A stretch of DNA of 64,000 nt from UBA7236 sp964463165 (lineage in GTDB: Bacteria; Bacteroidota; Bacteroidia; Chitinophagales; BACL12), in NCBI GenBank assembly GCA_964463165.1, contig CAYXBK010000002.1, positions 1 to 64,000 on the forward strand. Reading direction: 5' to 3'. The notes beneath the pieces are model-generated. The model saw only the letters and a list, made by a program, of their open reading frames with translations, was not told the origin of the DNA and made no database searches. The translations under genes were made by a program, and so were the position numbers. Below are positions 25,275 through 34,247 of this stretch, piece after piece (positions within the stretch are counted from its first letter, which is position 1; the number at the start of each line of letters is the position of its first letter).

Positions 25275-25631
25275 ATGAAGAATATATACGCCCTGTTTTT
25301 ACTACTCACGTTTCTGTCTGCCGGCGCTTTCTCAGGTAATACCAATGCCAATATCGGTGTGAGCCGTGTTCTTTTCATCCTGGACGAACCGACGGTTTCG
25401 ATCTATCCAAACCCTGTAAAAAGTTCTGCTACCATCAGCTACACTTTTGATAAAGTGGACAAGGTGAGCATACTGAACATTGTGGGCAAGGAGATCCGCA
25501 CCATCACCTTCGACCAGGGGGTGAAGGAAACCAAGGTAAATCTGGTGGATTTACAACCCGGAGTTTATTTCCTGGCTGCTTATTATCAGGGCCAAACATT
25601 GGTTACAAAGAAATTTTTAAAAGAAGATTAA
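25275..25631 (+). CDS. Miniature protein with T9SS C-terminal sorting domain
   Basis: The 118-residue protein consists of a signal peptide (about 1-20, ending GAFSG), some 16 residues of linker, and then a complete type IX secretion sorting domain. The sorting domain has the SIYPNPVKSSATISY opening, the NIVGKEIRT strand and a terminal LQPGVYFLAAYY ... KKFLKE segment. Such domains normally sit at the end of large secreted proteins and direct them through the outer membrane. Here there is almost no passenger. It has a promoter and a perfect terminator of its own, so it is a real single-gene unit rather than a broken fragment. It could be a remnant, a surface peptide, or a competitor for the sorting machinery; the last is speculation. 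Confidence 0.85.
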   Translation: MKNIYALFLLLTFLSAGAFSGNTNANIGVSRVLFILDEPTVSIYPNPVKSSATISYTFDKVDKVSILNIVGKEIRTITFDQGVKETKVNLVDLQPGVYFLAAYYQGQTLVTKKFLKED

Positions 25632-25649
25632 TTTCAGATACTATTGCTG

Positions 25650-25674
25650 AAGGCGGTTAAAACCGCCTTTTTTT
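25650..25674 (+). terminator. Intrinsic terminator of the small T9SS gene
   Basis: AAGGCGGTT (25650-25658) and AACCGCCTT (25661-25669) form a perfect 9 bp stem on a minimal loop, followed by a run of seven T residues. Confidence 0.92.
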
Positions 25675-25750
25675 ATGCCCCTTAACTTACCGGCAGGGAA
25701 ATCTTTCTTAATTTCGTCCGCCATTTAATGATTCATTAAACTATTTGAAT

Positions 25751-27955
25751 ATGATCAAAAATAAATTGAATGTACTGCTTCTCTCATTGAGCATTTTCCT
25801 GACTTTTTCTGTTCAAAATCTTTTCGCCGGACCTTATCCCGATGAAGGAATGTGGCTGGCAAATCTTGTGCGTCAGCTGAATATTCAGAAAATGCAGGCA
25901 ATGGGTTTACAACTGAGTGCCGATGATATTTACAGCACAAATTCCGCTTCACTGAAAGATGCTGTTGTCCAGCTGGGCCAGGGCGACGGCGGTTTTTGCA
26001 CCGCTGAACTTGTTTCTTCAAACGGATTGCTGTTCACAAATCACCATTGCGGTTTCGAAGCGTTAGCTTCTGTAAGTTCCACTGAACATAATTATATTGA
26101 CGACGGCTACTGGGCATTGAGTTATAAAGAAGAAATCCCGATCCCGGGTTTATGGATCCGGATCTTGATGAATACGTATGATATCACCGATTCAATTATA
26201 CCTGAAATTCAGGGATTATCAGCGGCAGATTCAAAAGCGAAAATTGCTGAAATTCAGAAACGGATCACCGAAAGATTTACAAAAGAAGGCTTTGTGGTAG
26301 ATATCAAATCGATGTATTACGGCAACCAGTATTACGCATTTTTATACAAACAATTTAATGATGTACGTTTTACCGGTGCACCTCCTTCTTCGATCGGAAA
26401 TTATGGCGGCGATACCGATAACTGGATGTGGCCACGCCATACCGGAGATTTCAGTGTGTTCAGGGTGTATGCAGACAAGAACAATGATCCGGCAGAATAC
26501 AGCGAAGAGAATGTACCCTATAAACCAAAAAAATATTTACAAATTTCACTCGACGGATATAAAGAAGGTGATTTTGCTATGATCATGGGATATCCCGGTT
26601 CAACAAAACGCTATCTCACAAGCTATGGAATTGAAGATGTAATGAATGAAACAAATCCTGCATTCGTAACATGTATTCAGACTGCAACGGATGTGATGAA
26701 AAAAGAAATGGATAAAAACGACAGCGTGCGCATTCAGCTCGCTGCTGATTATGCGCAGTTAATGAATGGCCTGAAATTATTCAAGACGCAAATTGACGGC
26801 ATGAAACGCATGGATGCAGTTTCAATTAAAGAGGCGGAAGAAAAAGAATTTAATAAATGGGCAATGAAGCAGGGAAAAGATGTGCAGAAAAAATATGATG
26901 CAATGTTTAAATCCTTCGATAGTTCGTACCAGGTAATGGCTTCCGTAACCGATGAATTATATTATAAAAGATACGCCGTTTTTTTAATGACAACCGGAAA
27001 TTTCGCTCTTGAACTGGAGTCGATTGAAACATTATTTGGAGATGAGGCACCATCTGCAGAAATAAAAGAAGTTACGATTGCAGGAATTCAGGAAGCAGCA
27101 GATGAAATGTGGAAGAGTTTTCATTATGAAACAGAAATGAAAAAAATGGAAGCATTTTTAAATATGCTGTACACAAAATTACCTGCTGAAAAACAACCTG
27201 CTGTATTAAAAGAAATTCTTGCAAATTCGAAAGGAACCACAGCAGAAGAAAAATTTAAATCATGGACAGAAAAAGCATTTGCAAAATCAGTTTTTACATC
27301 AAAAGAAAAACTGAATGCATTTCTTGCCGCACCAAGTGAAAAGAAATTAAGAAAAGATGTGCTGTACGAATATTATATCGATATGGTAAATGAAAGTTCT
27401 GCATTGCTTGTAACATACAGAGGAGGCTCACAGCGTGTTGCGGCACTGCAAAAAGAATATGTTGCTGCAATTATGGAAAAAGAAAAGGGAAATGCATTTT
27501 ATCCGGATGCGAATTCAACATTCCGTTTAACGTATGGTACTGTGCAGGATTATGAAGCAAGAGATGCTGTGCATTACAACTGGCAAACAACCCTGAAAGG
27601 TGTTATCGAAAAAATGGATAGCACCAATGCGGAATTTGTTGTGCCGCAAAAATTATATGATCTCTATCTCGCAAAAGATTACGGCAGATATGCAGATGCC
27701 GGCGGAAATATGCCTGTTTGTTTTATTTCAAATCTCGACATCACCGGCGGTAACAGCGGCAGCCCGGTTTTAAATGGTAAAGGAGAATTGATCGGACTCG
27801 CATTTGACGGAAATTATGAAGGCACACCCGGTGATTATATTTTTGATCCTTCGATGAACCGGACAATCTCAGTTGATATCCGTTATGTTTTATTTGTGAT
27901 TGATAAATTCGCAGGTGCGCAAAACCTGATTAAAGAATTAACGATAGCAAAATAG
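25751..27955 (+). CDS. S46 family dipeptidyl-peptidase
   Basis: This is a secreted or periplasmic serine exopeptidase of family S46 (the DPP7/DPP11 group), which removes dipeptides from peptide N-termini. The 735-residue protein starts at the ATG at 25751 (a TTG lies two codons earlier) with a signal peptide ending near LFAGPYP. The chymotrypsin-like catalytic triad is visible: His in LFTNHHCGFEAL (near 98-99), Asp in WPRHTGDFSVFRVYAD, and Ser in ITGGNSGSPVLNGKGELIG. The Asn/Arg-type residue that sets specificity cannot be assigned confidently by eye. The family is typical of Bacteroidota that live on proteins. It stands alone between two terminators. Confidence 0.95.
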   Translation: MIKNKLNVLLLSLSIFLTFSVQNLFAGPYPDEGMWLANLVRQLNIQKMQAMGLQLSADDIYSTNSASLKDAVVQLGQGDGGFCTAELVSSNGLLFTNHHCGFEALASVSSTEHNYIDDGYWALSYKEEIPIPGLWIRILMNTYDITDSIIPEIQGLSAADSKAKIAEIQKRITERFTKEGFVVDIKSMYYGNQYYAFLYKQFNDVRFTGAPPSSIGNYGGDTDNWMWPRHTGDFSVFRVYADKNNDPAEYSEENVPYKPKKYLQISLDGYKEGDFAMIMGYPGSTKRYLTSYGIEDVMNETNPAFVTCIQTATDVMKKEMDKNDSVRIQLAADYAQLMNGLKLFKTQIDGMKRMDAVSIKEAEEKEFNKWAMKQGKDVQKKYDAMFKSFDSSYQVMASVTDELYYKRYAVFLMTTGNFALELESIETLFGDEAPSAEIKEVTIAGIQEAADEMWKSFHYETEMKKMEAFLNMLYTKLPAEKQPAVLKEILANSKGTTAEEKFKSWTEKAFAKSVFTSKEKLNAFLAAPSEKKLRKDVLYEYYIDMVNESSALLVTYRGGSQRVAALQKEYVAAIMEKEKGNAFYPDANSTFRLTYGTVQDYEARDAVHYNWQTTLKGVIEKMDSTNAEFVVPQKLYDLYLAKDYGRYADAGGNMPVCFISNLDITGGNSGSPVLNGKGELIGLAFDGNYEGTPGDYIFDPSMNRTISVDIRYVLFVIDKFAGAQNLIKELTIAK

Positions 27956-27966
27956 ATTTAAAACTG

Positions 27967-28013
27967 ATCGCCACAGATTTGAAAATCAATTTTCAAATCT
28001 GTGGCGATTTTTT
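27967..28013 (+). terminator. Long perfect terminator after the S46 gene
   Basis: A perfect 20 bp inverted repeat (27967-27986 with 27989-28008) has a two-base centre and is followed by T residues. The stem is unusually long for an intrinsic terminator, and its symmetry lets it act on the other strand as well. Confidence 0.9.
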
Positions 28014-28014
28014 A

Positions 28015-28046
28015 TTTGTGCCTTGTTGTAATTTTTCTTAGTTTTA
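28015..28046 (+). promoter_or_regulatory. Promoter of the HTH regulator gene
   Basis: TTTG (28015-28018), a 20-base spacer, TAGTTTTA (28039-28046). It begins directly after the terminator of the previous gene and 23 bases separate it from the ATG. Confidence 0.55.
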
Positions 28047-28068
28047 AATACACTAAGACCCTTATACT

Positions 28069-29064
28069 ATGGAAAACCCACATCAGTTTAACTTCTTTCA
28101 GAAGTTGAAAAAGATGACACCTCCCCATATTTCACTTGTTCACAATATCTCCGAGATTTTAAATGTCAGCCAGGACAGCTCGTATCGCCGCATCAGAGGT
28201 GAAACTGCTTTAAGTATTGATGAAACAATAAAACTCTGCACCGTCTATCAGATCCCGCTTAGTTCGTTTGACGACCAGTCGCCCGACAGCGCATCATTTC
28301 GGTATCTACCCTATGATCAGAAAAAAGAAATGTTTACACGTCATCTGCATTCGCTCTGGCATAGCATGGATCAACTGGTTGTGAGCGATGATAAACAAAT
28401 TATTTACGGCGCAATTGACGCACCTATTTTTCATCATCTCGGATTTCCTGAATTAGCTGCATTTAAAATGCATTTCTGGATGAATACAATTTTAGGTGTC
28501 GATGATCTGAAAGGGATCTATAAAAAATCAGATATTGATAAAGATTTAATTCAGAAAGGAAAACAAATACACGAATATTATCTCCATACACCTTCAATTG
28601 AGATTTGGCCGGATGATATTCTATCCACCACGCTCCGGCAATTAATGTATTATTGGGATGCCGGAAATTTTGACAAGCCTGCAGATGCGATGGAAATATT
28701 AGATAGTTTACTTGCCATGATCAACAAGGTAGAAAAAATGGCGGAGAAAGGATTCAAATTCGCATCCAATGATAAATCGGAAAAAGAAATGGCGCCTTTT
28801 ACTTTTTATCACAGCGAAGTATTACTCGGCAATAATGTGATCCTTACAAATTCAAATAACAACAAACGGGTATATATCAGTCATCAGACATTCGGTGCGT
28901 TGGTGATCGATAATGAAGCATATTGCAACAATACAAAAGAATGGCTGAACAGAATCATCAGTAAATCAAATTTGATCAGTGGTGTTTCTGAAAAAAGCAG
29001 AATTAAATTCTTCAATAAAGTCCGCAGTCAGATAGAAGAAACAGCAAAACGTATCGGTTCCTGA
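28069..29064 (+). CDS. Helix-turn-helix (BetR-like) regulatory protein
   Basis: The 331-residue cytosolic protein has an N-terminal lambda-repressor-like helix-turn-helix (about 20-65: the ISEILNVSQDSSYRRIRGET segment followed by LSIDETIKLCTVYQIPLSSF). The remaining 250 residues are mainly helical and match no domain I can name. The combination of short HTH and long unknown C-terminus occurs repeatedly in Bacteroidota, where such proteins are presumed transcriptional regulators. The gene has its own promoter and no operon partner, and the regulated genes cannot be inferred. DNA binding is likely from the HTH. Ligand or partner binding by the C-terminal part is inference. Confidence 0.75.
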   Translation: MENPHQFNFFQKLKKMTPPHISLVHNISEILNVSQDSSYRRIRGETALSIDETIKLCTVYQIPLSSFDDQSPDSASFRYLPYDQKKEMFTRHLHSLWHSMDQLVVSDDKQIIYGAIDAPIFHHLGFPELAAFKMHFWMNTILGVDDLKGIYKKSDIDKDLIQKGKQIHEYYLHTPSIEIWPDDILSTTLRQLMYYWDAGNFDKPADAMEILDSLLAMINKVEKMAEKGFKFASNDKSEKEMAPFTFYHSEVLLGNNVILTNSNNNKRVYISHQTFGALVIDNEAYCNNTKEWLNRIISKSNLISGVSEKSRIKFFNKVRSQIEETAKRIGS

Positions 29065-29145
29065 TTGAAAAAATTTTCTACTGTATATGCTGCATCTAGC
29101 ACTTTTTTGAAAACGGGCTTCTTTCGTTATGAGGAATTGATGCCT

Positions 29146-29153
29146 TACCTTTG
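29146..29153 (+). promoter_or_regulatory. -7 box of the OsmC-family gene
   Basis: TACCTTTG is an exact -7 match 28 bases before the ATG. The -33 region has only TTTC at about the right distance. Confidence 0.5.
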
Positions 29154-29181
29154 CGGTTCAAATAAATAAGCAAAATAAAAT

Positions 29182-29595
29182 ATGAAACGTAATGCTACCG
29201 CCGTTTGGAATGGCTCCGGAAAAGAGGGATCAGGTCACCTTACAACACAATCTGGTGTTTTAAACAAAAATCAATATTCGTGGTCATCAAGGTTTGCCGA
29301 CGGGATCGGAACAAATCCTGAAGAATTGGTAGCCGCTGCACATGCGGGATGCTTCAGTATGAAACTGAGTTTTGTACTTGGCGCAAAGAATTTAACACCA
29401 ACCGAGATCACAACAACCTGCACTACAACGCTTGAAAATGGTGCAATCATCGAATCACATTTGGAAGTAAGTGCAAAAGTGCCTGATGCAACTCCTGAAA
29501 TGTTTGCAGAAGCGGCAGAAGAAGCAAAACTTACATGCCCGATCTCAAAATCATTAAATACAAATATTACGATCACCGCAACATTGATCAGTTAA
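29182..29595 (+). CDS. OsmC family peroxide-reducing protein
   Basis: The 137-residue protein belongs to the OsmC/Ohr fold family, whose members reduce organic hydroperoxides through two cysteines. The first Cys is in AAAHAGCFSMKLSF (about 51-64) and the second in AKLTCPISKSLN (about 116-127), the standard spacing. The N-terminal segment GSGHLTTQSGVLN and the GIGTNPEELVAAAHAGC turn are typical of the OsmC branch rather than Ohr. It probably protects against oxidative or osmotic stress in the cytosol. It is a single gene with its own -7 box; the dinucleotide-binding oxidoreductase follows after 36 bases and may be read from the same mRNA. Confidence 0.92.
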   Translation: MKRNATAVWNGSGKEGSGHLTTQSGVLNKNQYSWSSRFADGIGTNPEELVAAAHAGCFSMKLSFVLGAKNLTPTEITTTCTTTLENGAIIESHLEVSAKVPDATPEMFAEAAEEAKLTCPISKSLNTNITITATLIS

Positions 29596-29631
29596 GCGGT
29601 TTTATTCATAGACGAATTATATCTCTGCCAT

Positions 29632-30243
29632 ATGCGAATTACGATATTCGGCGCCGGTAATATCGGACTGGCAGCCGGAACAAAATGGAAAGAAAAGGGA
29701 CATGAAGTCGTTTTCGGCGTTCGTGACCCTCAAAGCCAGAAAGCCTGGAATGCACTGAGTATCGGCGCAAAAGTTCTGCCTTTTCAGGAAGCTGTTGAAG
29801 GTGCTGAAATTGTTCTGATCGCATTGCCTTTTGGTGTGGTAGACGAAGTGATCAAAGGAATTGATGTAGAATGGGAAGGAAAGATCATTATTGATGCTAC
29901 GAATCCCGTTTCCGCCGGCACCGAACCATTTGAATCAGCAATGGAAGCAATTACCGCATGGACAGGTAACGGAGATGTGGTGAAAGCATTTAATACAACC
30001 GGTGTCGCAAATATGATGAACCCGGTTTACAACGGAAAAGCGATTGAAACATTTATTTGCGGGGATGAGCCGAAAGCAAAGGAAACTGTAAAACTGCTTG
30101 CTGAAGAACTGGGGTTCAGGGTTGTGGATGCAGGAGGAATTGAAAATGCAGTAATGATCGAAAGCCTCGCGAAACTATGGATCACAATGGCATATAAACT
30201 CGGAAAAGGGCCGAATTTCGCATTCACGATTGTTGAGCGTTGA
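29632..30243 (+). CDS. NADP-binding oxidoreductase, F420-dependent reductase-like
   Basis: The 203-residue protein has an N-terminal Rossmann fold with the dinucleotide motif ITIFGAGNIGLAAG (about 3-16) and an NADP-type GVRDPQSQK turn near residue 33. The middle part (VLIALPFGVVDEV) and the DATNPVSAGTEPFESA and KAFNTTGVANMMNP segments are typical of the NADPH-dependent F420 reductase-like family (the YadI/NpdG group). Most bacterial members do not use F420 and have unknown substrates. A TATCTCTG, one base off the -7 consensus, ends four bases before the ATG, so the mRNA could be leaderless. Otherwise it may share a transcript with the OsmC gene. Confidence 0.82.
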   Translation: MRITIFGAGNIGLAAGTKWKEKGHEVVFGVRDPQSQKAWNALSIGAKVLPFQEAVEGAEIVLIALPFGVVDEVIKGIDVEWEGKIIIDATNPVSAGTEPFESAMEAITAWTGNGDVVKAFNTTGVANMMNPVYNGKAIETFICGDEPKAKETVKLLAEELGFRVVDAGGIENAVMIESLAKLWITMAYKLGKGPNFAFTIVER

Positions 30244-30269
30244 TCTTTCCCGTTGTGTAATTTTAATAC

Positions 30270-31256
30270 TTACGGTTTTTTTGCTTTATAAGCACGGTTC
30301 CAGATAAATAAACCGAAGCCCATGCTAAGCACCCACAATATAATCTCCAACCATGTAGGGCTTGTGTTATATCCGAACAGGCCTTTCAGAAAAGAACCGA
30401 CAACTCCTGAAGAATTCATAATATGCACATTCACGCCGCAATCCTCATGGAACACATAAGGGCCTCCTGATTTTTCAGTTCCAAGTTTATTTTTGAAAAT
30501 ATCAAAAGCATATTCGTGCTCCTCTTCTTCTTCAGTTTCAGTGCTTATTTCTGTACCAGGGCCGGTGGCATGTTCCAATAATTCGTGGCATTCTTCATTT
30601 TCGCCGGTTTCCATAGCAACGGCAGATTCTTCATGGTGTTCGCGGTATTCCATATACTCGTGAATTTCATGCGTGCCATAAGCGATCATTCCTGCTGCAA
30701 AAATCACAAGCAATAAAGATGTCCATTTGAAAAAGGGAGCAAGTTTGATTTTTCTGCCTTGTGCCACGATGAGATAGCCGATCAGCACAGCCAGAATTAT
30801 TCCCCCGAAAAAGCCCGGATAGGAAAATGATTTATCAATACCCGTGCTCGCAACAAGAAATAACGCTGTTTCAAACCCTTCTCTTAAAATCGCAAAAAAG
30901 ACGAGGAAAAATAAGCCCCATTTACTGCCTTGACTTAGTGTTGATGTGGTTTGCTTTGTTATTGCATCGCGGCTTGCAAGGTTTTTACTCATCCAGAAAA
31001 TCACATAAAACAACAGTGCCGCAGTGATATACATAAATATTCCTTCCAGCAATTCTTTAAACGCATCTCCTGCCTTTTCCAGCGCTTCATACAAGCCGAC
31101 GCCTAAAATTGCTGACGCAGCAACAGCAGCGAATACGCTGAGCCACAATATCCTGCTTTGCTTCGCATAACCGTTTTTCTGGACAACTACAAAAATGATC
31201 CCGACGATCAATGCAGCTTCAAGGCATTCACGAAAAGTGATGATGAATTCGTTCAT
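30270..31256 (-). CDS. FTR1 family iron permease
   Basis: This inner-membrane iron permease of the EfeU/Ftr1 group has 328 residues and about seven membrane segments. Both REXXE iron-binding motifs are present: RECLE at residues 9-13 and REGFE at 124-128. Between about residues 195 and 250 there is a long non-membrane loop rich in His and Glu (HEIHEYMEYREHHEE, then a run of acidic residues), which could gather metal ions. The last membrane segment is at about 305-322. No efeO or efeB homologue is adjacent, so it may work with distant partners or alone. A -7 box TATGTTTG lies upstream at 31286-31293. Confidence 0.9.
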   Translation of the reverse strand: MNEFIITFRECLEAALIVGIIFVVVQKNGYAKQSRILWLSVFAAVAASAILGVGLYEALEKAGDAFKELLEGIFMYITAALLFYVIFWMSKNLASRDAITKQTTSTLSQGSKWGLFFLVFFAILREGFETALFLVASTGIDKSFSYPGFFGGIILAVLIGYLIVAQGRKIKLAPFFKWTSLLLVIFAAGMIAYGTHEIHEYMEYREHHEESAVAMETGENEECHELLEHATGPGTEISTETEEEEEHEYAFDIFKNKLGTEKSGGPYVFHEDCGVNVHIMNSSGVVGSFLKGLFGYNTSPTWLEIILWVLSMGFGLFIWNRAYKAKKP

Positions 31257-31285
31257 ATGATTTATTTAGAATGAATCTAACTTTG

Positions 31286-31293
31286 CAAACATA
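31286..31293 (-). promoter_or_regulatory. -7 box of the FTR1 gene
   Basis: On the minus strand TATGTTTG, an exact -7 match about 30 bases before the ATG. No clear -33 element. On the opposite strand TAACTTTG (31278-31285) directly adjoins it and could read toward the S41 peptidase gene. Confidence 0.45.
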
Positions 31294-31450
31294 CTTCAGT
31301 GAATGGGAGTATGAAATGAATTGCCATGGTTTATCGTTAGTTCGGATGAAAATACCCTAAACAGGGTATGGGCAAAGTTTAAGAAATCTTTTGGCCCCGA
31401 ATCGAACTTATGTAGTTACTTTGCATCACCGTATAAAAAAATAATTCAGA

Positions 31451-33052
31451 GTGAAAAACAACAGGTATTTATTACCCCTTGCCTTTGCCGGTGTTCTCGT
31501 ATTCGGCGTTTTAGTTGGCGTTAAAATAGCACCCGTAACATCTTCAAAACCGATGATCTACGGCAGCAGGGTAGATACGAACAGAATCAGTGAAATATTA
31601 AATTTTATCAGTTACCGATATGTGGATTCGATCAATGTGGATTCGATCGTTGATGTATTTATATATGATTATTTAAATGATCCTGCAACAATTGATGAGA
31701 TTTTCAAAAAACTCGATCCGCATTCAAGTTATATTCACAAAGAAGATCTTCAGGCATTTAATGAAGACCTCGATGGAAATTTCGACGGCATCGGTATTGA
31801 ATTTAATATCGTGGATGATACGATTCTGGTTGTTGCTGCTTTAAGCGGTGGTCCGTCAGAAAAACTCGGCATTATGTCTGGCGATAAAATAATCAAGATC
31901 AATGATTCCCTTGTTGCCGGAAATGGTGTAACGAATGAACGTGTGGTAAAACAATTGCGTGGAAAAAAAGGAACCAATGTAAAAGTTGAAATAGCTCGTA
32001 ATGGCGAAAAGAAATTAATTCCGTTTACAATTACCCGTGATGTTATTCCTGTAACAAGTATTGATGCTTCGTATATGGTTGATGAGAATACGGGATATAT
32101 CAAGATAAATAAATTCGCAAAAGAAACACCCGTTGAATTTGATGATGCATTGCAAACGCTTGTGAATAAGGGAATGAAGGATTTAATTGTTGATTTACGT
32201 GGAAACCCTGGTGGTTTTTTATATGGTGCCGTCGAAATTGCGGATGAATTTTTAGCCGGAGAACCACTCATCGTGTATACCGACGGACGGGCTGTTGGCA
32301 GGGATGATTATCGTGCAGGAAAAAATGGTTTATTTGAAAAAGGAAACCTTGTTATTTTAATTAATGAATATTCCGCATCTGCAAGTGAAATTCTTGCCGG
32401 CGCATTGCAGGATAATAAACGTGCAACAATAATCGGGAGAAGAAGTTTTGGTAAAGGATTGGTGCAGGAAGTATTCGATCTGCCCGATTCATCTGCCGTG
32501 CGTTTAACGATCGCACGATATTATACACCTTCCGGAAAATCAATACAGCGGCCGTATACAAATGGAGTGGATGCATATTATGATGAATATCTTGCGATCA
32601 TGCAAAATGGCGGTGAATTACCGGACAGTTTAAAAAGCAATCATGCAGACTGGGGCATTCATCCTGATATTCATGTACCGCAGGACACATCTCCGGCTGC
32701 AAAAACTTTTAATATTTTATATAACCGCGGACATATTCAGCAATTCAGTTATTCGCTTTATTCGGAAAGCACAAAATCATTTGCCGAATATCAAAATGTA
32801 GATGATTTTATAGCGAATTATAAAGTGAGTGATGAGATGTTCAATAAATTCATGAAATATGCTTCGGTGCACGATTCTGATCAATTGGTTTCAAATGCAG
32901 AGATGATCGCTGCACGAACACGCATTGAAAATGGAATCAAAGCATTTCTTGCCCGTCAGAAATGGGGGAATGAAGGTTATTATAAATTCATGAACAAAAC
33001 CGACAATTCATTTCTTGAAGCGGTAAAAAAATTGAACGGCGGTAAAATGTAA
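31451..33052 (+). CDS. S41 C-terminal processing peptidase
   Basis: This is a carboxyl-terminal processing protease (CtpA/Prc group) acting in the periplasm. The 533-residue protein starts at GTG (31451) with an N-terminal signal or anchor (YLLPLAFAGVLVFGVLVG). It continues with a PDZ domain (about 90-165, GIGIEFNIVDDTILVVAALS) and the S41 protease domain. The Ser-Lys dyad is visible: Ser in NEYSASASEILAGALQ and Lys in IIGRRSFGKGLVQEVF. It also has a C-terminal helical extension of about 130 residues. Substrates are proteins with exposed C-termini. Its stop codon directly abuts the stop of the convergent PKD gene (TAATTA at 33050-33055), leaving no space for a terminator. Confidence 0.95.
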   Translation: MKNNRYLLPLAFAGVLVFGVLVGVKIAPVTSSKPMIYGSRVDTNRISEILNFISYRYVDSINVDSIVDVFIYDYLNDPATIDEIFKKLDPHSSYIHKEDLQAFNEDLDGNFDGIGIEFNIVDDTILVVAALSGGPSEKLGIMSGDKIIKINDSLVAGNGVTNERVVKQLRGKKGTNVKVEIARNGEKKLIPFTITRDVIPVTSIDASYMVDENTGYIKINKFAKETPVEFDDALQTLVNKGMKDLIVDLRGNPGGFLYGAVEIADEFLAGEPLIVYTDGRAVGRDDYRAGKNGLFEKGNLVILINEYSASASEILAGALQDNKRATIIGRRSFGKGLVQEVFDLPDSSAVRLTIARYYTPSGKSIQRPYTNGVDAYYDEYLAIMQNGGELPDSLKSNHADWGIHPDIHVPQDTSPAAKTFNILYNRGHIQQFSYSLYSESTKSFAEYQNVDDFIANYKVSDEMFNKFMKYASVHDSDQLVSNAEMIAARTRIENGIKAFLARQKWGNEGYYKFMNKTDNSFLEAVKKLNGGKM

Positions 33053-34150
33053 TTAATGCTGCACAATTAATTTTTCGTGTGCAATGATCCGCTTGTTCTC
33101 AAATATGTAAATCAAATATAAACCTGAAGATATTTTTGAAATATCAATTTCCTGATCGCCTGCTAAAATCTGATCAGAAGAAATTATTTCTCCTCTGTAA
33201 TTCATCAGGTCGTAACTGATTGCAGTGCCCATTTGTTTTGCAAAAATCAAATGCACATTTTGCATGGCAGGATTCGGTGCAAGGCTAAAAGTATTTTTAT
33301 CCGCTGATAAAACTGAAACCGGCCATGAAACAGTTTGGTTTGTTTCATCCGTAGAGCATTCATTCGATCCCGAAAGTTTTACATCATAACTGCCGGCAGC
33401 AGCAAAAATATGCACAGGATTTTCTTCCGTTGATGTCATATCATCTCCAAAATCCCATAAATATGTATCACAGAAAAGGGAGGTATTTGTAAACGTGCAG
33501 GTAAGATCATCGAGCACATAATTAAAAACAACATCCGGCAAATCGCTTATTGTTATTTCGATATTATCTTCTGCCGTGCAGCCTGATTCCGGATTCGTAA
33601 TTGTTACCGAGTAAGTGCCTGAAATATCAACCATAATTGTTTGTGTTGTTGCACCGGTGCTCCATTCATAATCTGAACCCGCATTTCCCGCATCAAGTAT
33701 TTGGGTTGAACAAACGGTTAAATCTGGCCCCAATTCAATAACCGGTGTTGCCAGAGATTCAATTACAATTGTTGTGGAATCATTTTCAGGATGGGCGTCA
33801 CCATCCGTCCACGAACGAATTGTGTAAAAACCAGGTATTGAAAAATCGTAAGGAATTCCAAAATAATTGATTGTAGAATCTCCATCATCGAGTGGTAACA
33901 AAACCATCTCCGTATAAATAGTACCGCCGTTTACCTGGAATGAAACGGGAAAACCGTCAACACTTACATTACCATAATTTTTAATTTCAACAACAATATA
34001 TTCATCCCCCAATCCACAGCCTCCAACAGGGGTGATTATTTCTGAAACGCCAAAATCAATAGTTGCATGCAAAGAAACCGTTATGCATAGGAGCGGTATA
34101 AAAAATAAATATCTGCCAAATGCAGATACAATTTTTGATTCAGGGTTCAT
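33053..34150 (-). CDS. PKD-domain surface protein with T9SS sorting domain
   Basis: The 365-residue secreted protein has a signal peptide (about 10-30, FGRYLFFIPLLCITVSLHA) and a CARDB-like adhesive domain (about 33-135). An Ig-like domain follows with the segment SDYEWSTGATTQTIMVDISG, then a PKD domain (about 205-280, with YLWDFGDDMTSTEENPVH). The type IX sorting domain at the end (about 288-365) opens SLAPNPAMQNVHL and ends in an ISSGLYLIYIFENKR segment. There is no enzymatic domain. It is probably exported to the cell surface by T9SS as an adhesin or matrix protein. The minus-strand TAACTTTC about 20 bases upstream is a near-match -7 box. Confidence 0.88.
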   Translation of the reverse strand: MNPESKIVSAFGRYLFFIPLLCITVSLHATIDFGVSEIITPVGGCGLGDEYIVVEIKNYGNVSVDGFPVSFQVNGGTIYTEMVLLPLDDGDSTINYFGIPYDFSIPGFYTIRSWTDGDAHPENDSTTIVIESLATPVIELGPDLTVCSTQILDAGNAGSDYEWSTGATTQTIMVDISGTYSVTITNPESGCTAEDNIEITISDLPDVVFNYVLDDLTCTFTNTSLFCDTYLWDFGDDMTSTEENPVHIFAAAGSYDVKLSGSNECSTDETNQTVSWPVSVLSADKNTFSLAPNPAMQNVHLIFAKQMGTAISYDLMNYRGEIISSDQILAGDQEIDISKISSGLYLIYIFENKRIIAHEKLIVQH

Positions 34151-34193
34151 ACGTTCGGGTTTAGGAAATGAAAGTTATCCAAGACCCATAAAT

Positions 34194-34229
34194 TAAAAAA
34201 GCCCTTTACGCACAATCGTAAAGGGCTTT
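34194..34229 (-). terminator. Intrinsic terminator of the small lipoprotein gene
   Basis: AAAGCCCTTTACG and CGTAAAGGGCTTT form a perfect 13 bp stem (34198-34210 with 34217-34229) with a 6-base loop. On the minus strand a T-run follows. It closes the lipoprotein gene, separating it from the PKD gene downstream. Confidence 0.9.
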
Positions 34230-34247
34230 AATCACAAATTTGGTCAA

